Made by a program: the position numbers and the translations under genes | Shown here: positions 1 through 10,547 of the stretch, one piece after another | How positions within the stretch are numbered: the stretch's first letter is position 1 | Layout: every line of letters starts with the position of its first letter | Assembly (NCBI RefSeq): GCF_043641665.1 | Contig: NC_092190.1 | Location: forward strand, 7,144,548 to 7,208,547 | DNA: 64,000 nucleotides | Reading direction: 5' to 3' | Source: Enoplosus armatus | Lineage: Eukaryota; Chordata; Actinopteri; Centrarchiformes; Enoplosidae | Notes under the pieces: model-generated | Database searches by the model: none | What the model was told of the DNA's origin: nothing | The model's input: the letters and a program-made list of their open reading frames with translations, nothing else

Positions 1-334
1 CTGATTGGCTCAAACAGCCGTTAGAGCCAGTGCGTGTGTGTGTGTGTGTGTGTGTGTGAAGGGGGGGGCTTTATCCTGAATATTATCTCTCTGTGGCCCT
101 GACATGCTTATCTCTGACAACTACACACACACACACACACACGCTCAAGACCTTGTCCCACTGTGGTCTCCTGCCAGACAGGAAAACGTGTGTGCGTGTG
201 TGCGTGGGAGGGTGTGTGTGTGTGTCGGATCCAGCTGTTGGCTTCATATCTGTGACCTCCTGTGGTGGGTGTGGGTGTGTTTTGGGGGGAAGGAAGCTAT
301 AACGGGTTCACACTAATATCATCCCTACTGAAGC

Positions 335-335
<1 letters not shown>

Positions 336-388
<53 letters not shown>
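336..388. repeat. (TG)n microsatellite
   Basis: This is an uninterrupted TG dinucleotide tract of about 53 bp, followed after a short ATATGCGC interruption by a further TG run to about position 409. Long TG/CA tracts are typical of fish intergenic DNA. Confidence 0.95.
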
Positions 389-393
<5 letters not shown>

Positions 394-2002
394 CGCGTGT
401 GTGTGTGTCAGCATGAGATCAGACCCACAGAGAGAGAGACGAGCAGATGGAGGACATTTTCCATTTAGGTGTAATGAAGTCAGAAGTCAGATTTGTGCTG
501 TTGAAACATTATAAAGCCGTATGGTATGTTCATCAAACTGCACGTCACCTGTTCTGATCAGAAAATGGAGATTACAGTTAATACAGAACAGTGCAGGTGA
601 TTCATTAACCGACAGAATAATGCAGTGTCAGCATCATTACACAGTATGTAGTTTACAGTGTCTGTGTGTAGTGTGGAAATGCATTAAATTACATGCTGTG
701 AAAAACTGTGAAGGAACAATTAAAAAGAATTGACCTTGATGGACCCTCGTTTATTCATTCATCCCAAAGCCTCGTTTGGGATGGAAAATGATGATGGCAG
801 CGTAAAAGCACTGCAGTGTGATGTCTTACTGAGGCTTTAACTGCAGAAAAGACACACTCTCACATTAACAGCTGTGTCGTCTCCCACAGCTCTCTGAGTG
901 GTTTCCAACAGTTGGTGATTCATTAACAGACTCTGCTGGAAGTGAAGCTCTTTCTCCTGACGTGATGTTTGCGTTAGGACTCTCTTCTCTTGTGTCTCGT
1001 TATTACACAACACGTCATCTGATGCTCACATTCTGTTGTTCATCGTGAAAAACAGATCTACTCAAAAGGAAGTGACTTAATTGGTGTGTTCCTGGACGGA
1101 TGCCACCACGGTCCAGTTCAGGCTTTTGGCCACATCAGACAGCTTTGCCTTAAACTGTTGTGGGTTTGTTTATGCTGTGAAGTTCAAACTACAAACAAGT
1201 CCTCTAAATTAAACGGCAAAATACCACATTTCTGCCCTGTAGATAGACAGAAAGAGGCCTTTTCTGACCTGACGCCCCCATCAGCAGGATAAGAATCATT
1301 TGTCAGTGCCCTCTAAAACTGTTACAAATGTTTGGGTTAAGGTTAGGGAAAGATCGCGGTCATGGTCATCAAAGATCAAGATGTCACAAAGACAACAGCC
1401 AGAGATCCATGACTTGAATGTTAGTTTGAATCTATCCTTTAATGGCGTGTCTTCCTCTGAAAGGAGACTCCTCTCTTCCCCTCTGGTCTACCTGCGTTAT
1501 ATAGAGATGGATCCCTCTATTAGCGGCAGGTCCAAACCACTGGAAGGTCGTCGCCATGCCAACAGCATTATCAGTCTGTTGCAAAGCCCAAAACTCTCTC
1601 ATCCTCACTGATGCAAGTTGTAGATTAGATGCTCACACTCTAGCTGTGTAGACGACCTGATTTGAGTTCTTTTCATCAGACACATTTTCTTTGACTTGTA
1701 ATGACGTTTGATCCTTACAACCAGTGTATGTTGTGAAATAATATTTGACTGAAACAGAAAAGACTGGTTGACTTTGACTTTGTTTTGATTTTCTTGACAT
1801 CTAAAATCAAATACAGAATCAGTCCCGTTGTTGATGTGCCCGTCTTCCTGTCATGTGACCTACATACCTCCAGGACTTTCAACCCATGACTGAAGACAGA
1901 CTGCAGTTCAACAGTGAAATGACCTCTTTCTATCATTTGTCCTTCAGGAATCACAGAATCACATGGTGACCCCGATGCAACATGGCTGTCATATGACAAA
2001 CA

Positions 2003-2005
<3 letters not shown>

Positions 2006-2054
<49 letters not shown>
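2006..2054. repeat. (CA)n microsatellite
   Basis: This is a pure CA tract of about 49 bp that begins after a short CGCG-containing degenerate start. Confidence 0.95.
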
Positions 2055-2055
<1 letters not shown>

Positions 2056-2324
2056 CCTCAGGATGGTGATGTCAGTCTGTCAAAACAAACAAGTGCAACA
2101 CTATAAAAGTCCTCTAGGAGAGACAGAAAATGTGCGCCGTCACCCCCGTGTTCAAACGATTATTGTGTTCAAACTAATTCATACTAAACGCAGCAGGAAA
2201 ACAGATATTTTCATTTCATAAAAAATTGGGATTTATCATCATCACATATTCACATTTATTCGCTTTTGGTCAAAGCAATGTACAAATGTGGAATATATCA
2301 ATATATCTGTACTTTATGTGGTAA

Positions 2325-2330
<6 letters not shown>

Positions 2331-2384
<54 letters not shown>
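2331..2384. repeat. (GT)n microsatellite
   Basis: This is a pure GT tract of about 54 bp. Together with the CA tract near 2,006-2,054 it puts two complementary long dinucleotide arrays within 330 bp. Confidence 0.95.
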
Positions 2385-2387
<3 letters not shown>

Positions 2388-3304
2388 TGGGGGAGGGGTT
2401 TGTGATTTTACTTTTTCTAAGTATGAGGAAATATGTCTGAGGTTGGAAAAAAACTGTAGCTGTTTTTTTTATTGTAAACACCTTGGTAACCATGGTTACT
2501 GCGCCAAACTTCCTCTTTGCTTTTTCCGCCCTTGCAGGGGAGGTTTTGGCACACGTTGCCCCGGCGACAGATGTTAGCTCATCCTCCATTTCCATCTGTC
2601 TCACTTCCAGTCGTCACAGGAAGTTCACCTCTGTCAAGGCCTCTCCTGTCCAAAGGACGTCAAAATAAAAGCACTGAAATGAGTTTAGTCCTTCACCTCT
2701 GTCAGAGAGAAAAATAACTTCCTGGACGGACACACACACACACACACACACAGACTTCCTGCCTCCCTCCATCTCTCTTACAACCACAAACTGTTTCTCC
2801 ATCTTCCCTCTTTAAGGCAGAGGTAACAGAGAAAAGCCCCGCCCTCTGCTCTTCCTCCTGATTGATTTGTCATCAGCATATTTCAACATACAAAGACCTG
2901 CTCTTTAATCAGGAAATTAAGTTGTTTATACAGAGAAAAGTAAGGAGGCTGGACAGGAAATCTCTTCGAATGAAGTCGCCATTAATCCCAAACACAATAC
3001 GCCTCTGCACAAGGATGTGCATCTTCAATCAAATCTAAAAACAAAACTCTGGTAGATTCTTTTGGCTGCATATCAAGTATGACGTGGTGTCTGAATTTGT
3101 CCTCAGGTTAAATATTGGGAATTTAGATCCAGGCATTTCCCAGGAATAATACCTGCAGGAAACGTGTGTTTTTAACATGTGTGAGCCTGCGTGTCTTTGT
3201 GGTCGCGTACTGTAGTCTCTTGTATATACTGTAACAACATTCTCCAAGTGTCATGAAGGTTGGTACCACTCTCAGTGTTTGTACAGTAAATGTGTTTCCA
3301 CAAC

Positions 3305-3610
3305 CAGTAGCTGGTTAGCTTAGCATAAAGACTGGAAACAGGGGGAAACAGCTAGCCTTGCTCTCACCAAAGGTAACAAAATCCAGCTACCAGCACCTTT
3401 AAAGCTCACTAACTAACATGTTATATCTCATTCGTTCAATCTGAAGATGTGGTTTTAAACAGGGTCATATGCTGGACTGTTTCTTGGACCTTGAAGCTAA
3501 TAAAATTTTCACTGGCCTTGAAAGTAAAGCTTGGTTACGACTGTATGTGGTAAGCTAGCTAGCTTGACATGCTAATGTTTGCAGCTTACATTAGAGCAGG
3601 TAAAAAACAC
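3305..3610 (+). mobile_element. Dispersed teleost repeat fragment, class uncertain
   Basis: The segment contains the phrases TTAGCTTAGCATAAAGAC, GGAAACAGGGGGAAACAGC and AGCACCTTTAAAGCTCACTA in order. I recognise this series as a high-copy dispersed sequence in percomorph genomes. I see no coding capacity, poly(A) tail or clear terminal inverted repeat, so I cannot say whether it is a SINE-like or a non-autonomous DNA element. The recognition is from memory. Confidence 0.5.
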
Positions 3611-4544
3611 ATTGTTTAGTGTGTTCGTCCTTTTGCTGCTGCACTTTTGGTTTTGGAAGGGCTTAAAAACCCTCCAAACGTATTAAAAGCCAAATATCTT
3701 TCTTACTAGAGCTCCATGCACAACACTTCAACACTTGGCAGACCTGCTGTGCACAGTTATGGTAGTTTTTAGTTACATCAGCTCATCACTGCTCAGCGGA
3801 GGGGTTTATCGAACAGTCAATTGAAGAAAGGCTTCAGTGTCCTCATAGAAGTTCTTGTATTATAAGCACTTAACAAGTCAGTCTTTATATTTGAGTAGAT
3901 CAATAGAAAACCACCAAACTCACACATATTGAGCCAACAAAGTATTATTTGTTCTCCACACTGTTGAAACAAAATAAACATACAGCTAAATATTTAGTTT
4001 GGTCTGATTAATGGTGGCCTTTGTTTACACTCTTCACACAATGTGTTATCTTTAAAACCTCACAGATTGAAGCGGATCATCTCGAACATTAAACGTGATG
4101 TTTGTCGAGTGTTTTTTCCTGACAACATCTCTACTGTTCATTCATCTCTCTCCCAAACAACAAGGAAGTCTTCTCAACCAGCTGACAGCTGCACTCAGTG
4201 TGTGCGTGTGTGTGCGTGTGTGTGTGTGTGTGTGGAATCTCCATCTTAACCAGTTTCCAGAGTTCACATTATGCTGTTTATTTTCCTGGTTAAAATAAAC
4301 AAACAGGAAGTGAGACAGAATGGCAGGAATGGGACATCCTGTGAGGGGAGATCCCCATTAATGCAACCTCCAATCAGAGACTAGAGCTGTAGTGAGGTCA
4401 CTTCCTGTCAGCTCGACGCCATCAGAGGAAAACTCTCAAAACTGCAGCTGGTTTGTATTCAGAACAAAACGGCTTTGTGTAGTAGAGAGTGTGAACGCTG
4501 CTGTGAGTGGAGGGAGAGACATTTTGGTTTCTGATGACTAAGCA

Positions 4545-4600
<56 letters not shown>

Positions 4601-5220
4601 AGTATTCATGCTAATGAAGGCTTTATTCCTCACCATGGTAGAAACTATTTTGATGAAAAAGATGTTGTTGTTGTTGTTGTTGTTTTCATCGTGGTTGCCA
4701 GTGGTGCTGTTGACATCAAGAACCAGAACAGCTGGCGTAACTGGGGGCATCGCCACAGCAACACAGACACACAATGCCTCTGGAGCAAAACAGCTGTTCT
4801 GTCCAGCGGCGAGAGACCTAGAAAAAGACAGAGAGACAGAAAGAGAGAGAGACCTTATGAAACAAAATAAGTTGTTGGGCCTCTATTGACCATTAAGAAC
4901 GGATCACACGCAGCAGTACACAGCTCATACTTGGCAGTTTCATTTTAGTCAATTTGATGAAGCACAAATGTATTAAAGTGGTGGTTGTTTTAAATGTTAA
5001 AAAGCAGATTTTTTACAAATGGATAAGACAAAAATACTGCACACTGACTTTCAATTGAAACTGAAAAAGAAAAACACCACCACACAATGACAGAGGATCT
5101 CTTCCTGAAGCTGACCTCATCTTATATGGTCTATGTTCTGACCTCTGTTTTTTTAAATGGGCCAATCAGAGGTGGATCAGGTCTGCCTCGGTGTGTAGAA
5201 TCAACTGAATAATATTACTT
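3611..5220. other. Gene-free stretch with two microsatellites
   Basis: No gene signal is visible. The stretch contains a (TG)n tract at 4199-4234 and a long (CA)n tract at 4546-4598. A short TTG/GTT-rich stretch near 4,664-4,684 looks like a minor trinucleotide repeat. Otherwise I see nothing recognisable. Confidence 0.55.
4546..4598. repeat. (CA)n microsatellite
   Basis: This is a pure CA tract of about 53 bp in intergenic DNA. Confidence 0.95.
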
Positions 5221-5224
5221 TATT

Positions 5225-5345
5225 TTAGAAATAATACAAATATATTACTCTATTTTTATGCCACTTTAAAGACACGTGCTACAAGGTGCTTTACAGGAAT
5301 AAAATAACATTTAAAAGCATAAATTAAACACATACAAAATGATAA
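5225..5345 (-). mobile_element. L2-like LINE 3' tail fragment
   Basis: Read on the minus strand, the segment carries CTGTAAAGCACCTTGTAGC followed by an A/T-rich stretch with AAAGTGGCATAAAAATA. The wording TGTAAAGCACTTTG followed by an AT-rich tail is the usual 3' end of teleost L2-type LINEs and also occurs in the better-preserved copy near 8,345-8,425. No reverse-transcriptase coding sequence remains. Confidence 0.45.
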
Positions 5346-5638
5346 AATAGATCAAATAAAAAATTTAAGGCAAAAGGCCATTTATTCATTAGAGGTGTTT
5401 TAAAAAGCAAGACAGACATCATGATGACTGAGCTCAAATCTTCACATCTGACACATGAACTTAAATAAACAGACCAACGAGCTTCCTCACTGCCTGCAGA
5501 GGAACGTATCAATACGCACTGCTGGAAAAAAAGAAGTTCCACTAAATCAACTGAGCGATGAAGTCATGAGAGTTCAAAGAGAAACACACACAGACAGAAA
5601 AACACTGAGGTCAAATGTGAAATATGAATCAGGACATA

Positions 5639-5640
<2 letters not shown>

Positions 5641-5681
<41 letters not shown>

Positions 5682-5787
5682 AATAACATGTCTAATTAAA
5701 GTTTAAATTTGTCCTTCCTGTCCACAGTTCCCATGGTGGCCGTGGGAGAGACTAAGGGGGTGTTTGATTGTCTAGCAACACACAAAT

Positions 5788-5844
<57 letters not shown>
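5641..5844. repeat. Paired (TG)n and (CA)n microsatellites
   Basis: A (GT)n tract (5641-5678) and a (CA)n tract (5792-5844) lie about 110 bp apart in opposite sense on the same strand. They could therefore pair with each other as an inverted repeat. The sequence between them is unique-looking and has no gene signal. Confidence 0.9.
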
Positions 5845-5848
<4 letters not shown>

Positions 5849-5939
5849 CACAGGGTTCATTCACAAACACAAACGTGAGCAACTTTCATTGGAATAAATA
5901 GGACGCCATCTTTGAACGCGGTATCCAGTTTTTCGTAAT

Positions 5940-6115
5940 GTGTCCATTGTATTTTATCGTAAACCAAAATATCGAGCAAATAAAAACTTTGACCCGATGA
6001 TGGCGCTAGATGAAAATTTAAGGGCTCACCAAAGTTATCAAACTTCATCCCGAGGGAAACAAAATTTCTTAGCAATCCATCATAGTTGAGATGTTTCCAT
6101 CTGACCAACATTCCC
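5940..6115 (+). mobile_element. Dispersed repeat fragment, right part
   Basis: The segment contains TTTGACCCGATGATGGCGC, AGATGAAAATTTAAGGG and CTCACCAAAGTTATCAAAC. I recognise these as consecutive parts of a very common teleost dispersed repeat whose left part normally begins with the AATGCTAACATACTGATG wording found at 9,020-9,230 in this window. The class is uncertain. The small open frame on the opposite strand across it is not a gene. Confidence 0.5.
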
Positions 6116-6174
6116 ATCCCTCAACTCACACCCCTAACCCTACTTGTATTTCACTCACTTCCATTGTATGGTAC

Positions 6175-6491
6175 TATAATATACACTACATTTCACATAG
6201 GGAAATATTGTACTTTTGACTCCCCTACATTTACTGGACAGCTATTGTAACTTGTTATTTTGAACATGTACATACAGAGCATGTGATAAATTAGTCATTA
6301 ATGCATACTCTGCTGCATACTGAGTACTTTTACATTTGATTTACTTTAAGAACATTTTGCTGTAAATATTTCTTAACTTTTGCTTGAGTCAAAATGAATT
6401 CAATGGAAGCCTTTTACTTGCAATGGAGTATTTTTTCATTGTGGTTTCGAAACTTCCTCTTAAGTTGAGGATTTAAATACTTCCACCACTG
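6175..6491 (+). mobile_element. hAT-like non-autonomous element, right end
   Basis: The segment is rich in the TACTTTTACATTTGA, GCCTTTTACTTGCAATG and GGAGTATTTTTTCATTG wording that fills a common teleost non-autonomous transposon, and it ends in ACTTCCACCACTG. That end is the reverse complement of the CAGTGGTGGAAGT terminus expected for the family. The other end of the family, CAGAGGTGGAAAGTAAC, is present at 14,794. No transposase coding remains. The hAT assignment is from memory of its CAG-type termini. Confidence 0.5.
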
Positions 6492-7664
6492 CCGACTAAA
6501 CTTCTTCTTCTTCTTCTTCTTCCTCTGTCTGCATCTGCATCTTTTTAGCACTTACTTGTCTGGTCTTTTCTTGAAGTCTTTCAGATCTAAATGCAGTTTT
6601 TTTCTTCTTTAATCTTGAATCGTCAGCTTAAGGGGGCAGCCCAGGGTTTTTCTTGAACTATTTGCTGTAAATACATTATAAAGTTTATAAATCTGTGTTC
6701 TCTCACTACTGTTACTCTCATTAATAATGCTCCCTAGCTGCTGCAGCAGGAGAGGACCAGAATCACTGCTGGACATCTTGTGGTTAAATCTGAGTAACGG
6801 GACAGGAAACAGTCTTTTTTCTTCTAACAGAAACAGTAAAATATACAGAACAGTCTGTGTGTGTTGTTAGTGTTTCACCTCTATTGTTCTGTTTTGTCCC
6901 AGATCTGACAAAGCTAACTGTATTAATGATGAGGAGCCTAACAAACACACACATATACAGGGTGCAGTGTTTAGTTGTTGGACAGCAGAATGGAGCGTTG
7001 TTGTCACATCTGCAGCTCTCTGCATTTTCCTCCTCACGGAGTTCAAAGGTTATTCCACCACTGGGAGGTCAGGGGTCAAAGGTCACCTCCTCCTAGTCCC
7101 ACAGCCGCTCCTCCCTCTCTGATGTCTTAAAGCTTAAACTTGAGTCTCAGTGTGACTACAGTTTATGTTCCTCTTTGTGTGGAAACAAAGAACTTTTTTC
7201 ATCATCTCAGTGAAGAGCAGACATTACTCAGATGACATGTTACATACTGAGGAGGATGTGCTGTAGCAGGCTACAGTGTGTAACCATGACGAACCCAGTT
7301 AACGGTTAAATATACTGACGATGTGCAGAAGACATTGATGATCAGCAGGCCTGTTGAATCCAAAAACAGACATTCCTTCCAGACCAATGTTTAGTGCTTG
7401 TTTCCACCATTAATCAACTAATTATTTACATGTTGTACGCTTAAGCTGTTTTCCAGTGTCTTTAAACCTGCAATAATATATTTGTTGACCACTCTGAGAA
7501 CATTATCACCTTATAAATATGGCTAACATGTTAGCAAAAAGTTGCTTATTTACACATCCAGCAGTTACAGAGCAACATGGAGTCCTTTTAGCTCATTTTT
7601 TTTGGTCTCCACCAAGTCTTGAGAAAAATATCTGGCTCTTAAGCTAACATACAACCTATCTGCA
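6492..7664. other. Gene-free stretch
   Basis: Apart from a short (CTT)n tract at about 6,502-6,521 and general AT richness, I see no repeat I can name, no exon with flanking splice signals and no RNA gene here. Confidence 0.5.
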
Positions 7665-8105
7665 TTTGGAGTCCCACTGTCCTTGCCAGCATCATTTGGA
7701 GTCCCACCATGATCAACAACACCATCTGGAGAATAACCATGCTCAACAGCATCATCTGAAGTCCCGCCAAGCTCGACAGCACCATCTGGAGTCCCGCCAT
7801 GCTCAACAGCATTATCTGGAGTCCCACTACAATCGACAACAGCACCATCAGAAGTCTCACTGTGCATGACTGCACCATTTAGAGTCCCACCAAGCACAAC
7901 AGCACCATCTGGAGTCCCACCATGCTTGACAGCACCATCTGGAGTCTCGCCATGCTCGACAGCATTATCTGGAGTCCCACTATAATCGACAACAACACCA
8001 TCAGAAGTCTCACTGTGCATGACGGCACCATTTGGAGTCACCCTATGTTCGACAGCACCATCAAGAGTCCCCCCATGATTGATGGCACCATTGGGAATCC
8101 TGCTG
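7665..8105 (-). repeat. 30-bp minisatellite with higher-order repeat
   Basis: About fourteen tandem copies of a 30-bp unit, consensus near GAGTCCCGCCATGCTCGACA then GCACCATCTG, run through this segment. Because 30 is a multiple of three, the minus strand stays open for 181 codons (8110 down to 7565) as a degenerate decapeptide repeat built on Gly-Thr-Pro-Asp-Gly-Ala-Val-Glu-His-Gly, and the plus strand also has two open frames. A block starting AGCATTATCTGGAGTCCCAC recurs at 7,808 and 7,961, giving a 153-bp higher-order period. There is no splice context, signal peptide or known domain, so I call it a minisatellite and not a gene. Confidence 0.8.
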
Positions 8106-8111
8106 AGCACA

Positions 8112-8426
8112 CCAGCTCTCAGGTCTCTTCACTGGCTTCCAGTGTGTCAGAGAAAGGAGGTTAAAGTACAGCTGCTTGTCTATAAATCTATCAATGGCTA
8201 AGAATCAAAATCCATCTCTGAGGATATTAGACTTGCTCCCACTCTGAGCACCTTTAAAAACAGGTTAAAAACCTGTATGTTCTGCATCGCCGTTGACTGA
8301 ACCTTAAATACTCTATCCTGTATTTATAAAAGGTGTCTTATGCTGTTTCTCTGTCTTTTTTTATGCATTATGTAAAGCACTTTGTTTATGAAATGTGTTA
8401 TACGAATGAACGTGCCTTGCCTTGCT
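8112..8426 (+). mobile_element. LINE/L2 3' end, internally deleted
   Basis: At 8,127 a frame reads LHWLPVCQRKEVKVQLLVYK before a stop. This matches the LHWLPV...LLxYKxLNG motif near the C terminus of teleost L2 reverse transcriptases. Further on, LSTFKNRLKTCMF (about 8,237-8,283) matches the final LxxFKxxLKTxLF motif. The part between them is shortened and frame-broken. The 3' tail reads TGTAAAGCACTTTG, then an AT-rich stretch, then a CCTTG repeat, which is the usual L2 terminus. This is a dead, 5'-truncated copy and it directly abuts the 30-bp minisatellite. Confidence 0.75.
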
Positions 8427-8679
8427 GAAACCACGTTTGATTAGAAAGGAAAAGTGCTTTCATGTGCTCTAAAATGTTGTGTTTTGCTGTGATAGCCTAA
8501 ACCTTAAACAGTAGAAGAATAAGAATAAAAATGATTAAAGGCTTTTAGAACTCAGATCAAGTCATTAACAAATATCGGCTGATTTTGATCAATTGGAGCA
8601 TCTTTATCAGACTGAAATCTGTGTCCTCACAGGAATACAAACCTGCAGAGGCGTGTATTTGAAGAATAAAGAATAAAGA

Positions 8680-8720
<41 letters not shown>

Positions 8721-9004
8721 TTTATGCATGTTGTACCAGTGGGACTGCATAAAACAATGCAGCATCATAATAACTGAACCACATATTTATCACCTGCACT
8801 GTCAGCCCTGTGTGTGTGTGTGTGTGTGTGTGTGCTCTCATTAATCACAGCAGTGTTGTTCCCCCAGCGGGACGCTCTGATCTCAGGAGGGGAACCTTCT
8901 GTTGCTCAACACCTTTTCTTCCTCTGTGGTGGTGAGAAGAAACACACAGAACTCTGAGCTGAACTCATTAAACACCCGAGATGATAAAACACTGAACGTC
9001 ATCA
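8427..9004. other. Gene-free stretch with (TG)n tracts
   Basis: Two (TG)n microsatellites lie at 8683-8715 and 8810-8834. I see nothing else I can name. Confidence 0.6.
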
Positions 9005-9235
9005 CCAAATCAGTAGTGATTTGAGCTAAATGCTAACATACTGATGTTTAGCAGGTATAATGTTTGCCATGTTCACCATCTTAGTTTAGCATGTTAGCAT
9101 GCTGATATTATCTAATTAGCACCTGACACAAAGTGCAGCTGAGGCTGATGGGAATGTCAATAGATTAGTAGCAAATTATTGGTCAATTTTAGGACATTTA
9201 GCTCAAAGCACCAGTGTGTCTAAGTACAGCCTCAC
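9005..9235 (+). mobile_element. Dispersed repeat fragment, left part
   Basis: The segment contains AATGCTAACATACTGATG, GGTATAATGTTTGCCATG, AGTTTAGCATGTTAGCATGC and GCAGCTGAGGCTGATGGGAA in order. I recognise these as the left half of a high-copy teleost repeat whose right half lies at 5,940-6,115. There is no coding capacity. Confidence 0.5.
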
Positions 9236-9484
9236 AGTCAGAGTTGTAGTTGTAGACTTTTAGTCACACTTACCACATTATGTTTCCACTGTGTAATCTA
9301 CTGACAACCCAAAAATAGATGTTAAAAGATAACAAATTTGAAATGACATCAAAAGAGTCAGAGAGGAGGGCTGCCGCTTGAACCCAACTTAAACTCTCAT
9401 TATATGCAGTGAAAACTAAAGCAAGGCCTCCCCCTAGAGTCAGAACCATGATGGGAGCACCTGCTGACCTGCTGGAGACTGAGA

Positions 9485-9550
9485 CATGGTACACAAGAGA
9501 ACCAGGACAGCACCTGTTTCCTTATGGTCCTGGTTCTCTTGTGTATAATG
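9485..9550. repeat. Perfect 19-bp inverted repeat (hairpin)
   Basis: TACACAAGAGAACCAGGAC (9490-9508) is followed after an 18-nt loop by its exact reverse complement (9527-9545). Outside the arms, CAT at 9485-9487 can pair with ATG at 9548-9550 across a 2x2 internal loop. The stem length and loop size would suit a short structured RNA, but a foldback transposon scar is equally possible. Nothing nearby shows that it is transcribed. Confidence 0.85.
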
Positions 9551-10440
9551 CCTCCTAGGGGTGGTTATATGGAGAAAAGAGCTTCTCCAACATAAATCAT
9601 TTTGGATGTATACATTGGATGTACACGTTTGTTTTTTTTGTTGAAATAGAAATTGTACAACAATATAGCAAGTGATACATCATCAGTAGTAGGCTCTTTA
9701 GAAAACGAAGCACACAATGTAAATAGAGCTATAACCTAATAAAAGACAAAATACTACTACTACTACTACTAATAATAATAATAATAATAAATAGCAAAAA
9801 GGTCTCTTCTAATAATTCTAAGGCATCAATCATGTTCAGTAGTTTCTTTGCTGTTTTCTTTTTCATATACTTCAGTGATTTGCAGTACAGTGCTAGTTCT
9901 TTCATAAAAAACACCAACATGGGTTGTGTCTTAATACATTTACATTTATGGATACAAAATTACTTATTAAGTATTCAACAGAAATAAATTCTTATCCTCC
10001 ATTATGATTCTTAATGCAATATAATTTCTGGTAAAATGGGAGAGTATTGCTTCGGGAATTACAAGATGTTATGTCCCTTTTCCCTCTTTGATGGTAAAAT
10101 GTCTCCCTCTGGTGCCAGGAGCTGGAGCAAACATTGATTTGTCTCTTGTCGTGTATATTCTGCACACATTTTTCTATGTTATTTTGTAAAACGAGCTTCA
10201 CCTCAACCAACAGTAAAATCCTGCTTTTACATTAAAGCATGAGTAATAATAATCAAATGATATGATATATAATAGTATATCAGTCTCAGGGGACCTTTTT
10301 CTGGATTGAGTATTTTTAATTTTAATACTTTTTTATACTTTAAGTGCATTTCCTGATTATACATATATACTCATACTCAAATAAAAATTTGAATTCAAGA
10401 TTCCAACACTGGTTATGGTTATACTTCCCACACGGACCCG
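9551..10440. other. AT-rich gene-free stretch upstream of rpl8
   Basis: The segment is AT-rich and contains a compound trinucleotide microsatellite, (ACT)n then (AAT)n, at 9751-9790. No exon or RNA gene is visible. Confidence 0.6.
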
Positions 10441-10462
10441 GAATACCGTTTATCTGCCTCCA

Positions 10463-10497
10463 TTTCCCATCATGCCCCTCTGTGATTTCTCCGGAAG
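10463..10497 (+). promoter_or_regulatory. rpl8 promoter elements: ZNF143-like and ETS-like sites
   Basis: TTTCCCATCATGCCCC (10463-10478) resembles the ZNF143/Staf core (CCCAGCATGC-like). CCGGAAG (10491-10497) is a strong ETS/GABP core. Both lie 25-60 bp upstream of the pyrimidine-tract start of rpl8, and no TATA box is seen. This fits the TATA-less promoters of vertebrate ribosomal protein genes. Binding is inferred from motif and position only. Confidence 0.5.
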
Positions 10498-10520
10498 AAA
10501 ACCTCCGCTTTTCCCTTCCA

Positions 10521-10547
10521 CTTCCTCTTTCCGTCAACGGAGTTTAG
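10521..10547 (+). other. rpl8: rpl8 5' UTR exon 1 with 5' TOP tract
   Basis: A C followed by an unbroken pyrimidine tract (CTTCCTCTTTCC, 10521-10532) begins a short leader that ends in GAGTTTAG before a GTAGGA donor at 10548. Vertebrate ribosomal protein mRNAs start with such a 5' terminal oligopyrimidine tract, which places their translation under mTOR/LARP1 control. The exact first base is inferred; the neighbouring pyrimidine tract at 10509-10519 is an alternative start. The next exon begins at 11144, six bases before the start codon. Confidence 0.65.

Larger units (their letters stand above)
1..3290. other. Gene-free intergenic stretch with microsatellites
   Basis: I see no exon, RNA gene or conserved protein here. 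The open frames present are short and mostly read through (TG)n or (CA)n tracts, giving Val-Cys or His-Thr strings, so they are not genes. The stretch contains dinucleotide arrays at 31-58, 123-142, 336-388, 2006-2054, 2331-2384 and 2730-2752. Around 1,336-1,365 a phrase beginning AAGGTTAGGGAAAGATCG loosely resembles sequence near 55,030-55,075 and may be a worn dispersed repeat. The left edge could lie in an intron or 3' flank of a gene outside the window, but nothing visible supports this. Confidence 0.6.

Noticed and set aside
7665..8105. CRISPR-like array
   Set aside because: Units are head-to-tail with no unique spacers, in vertebrate DNA.
7565..8110. 181-codon minus-strand frame as a repeat-protein gene
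   Set aside because: There is no domain, signal, splice or promoter context, and 30-bp periodicity alone keeps frames open. Kept as a minisatellite and listed as a finding.
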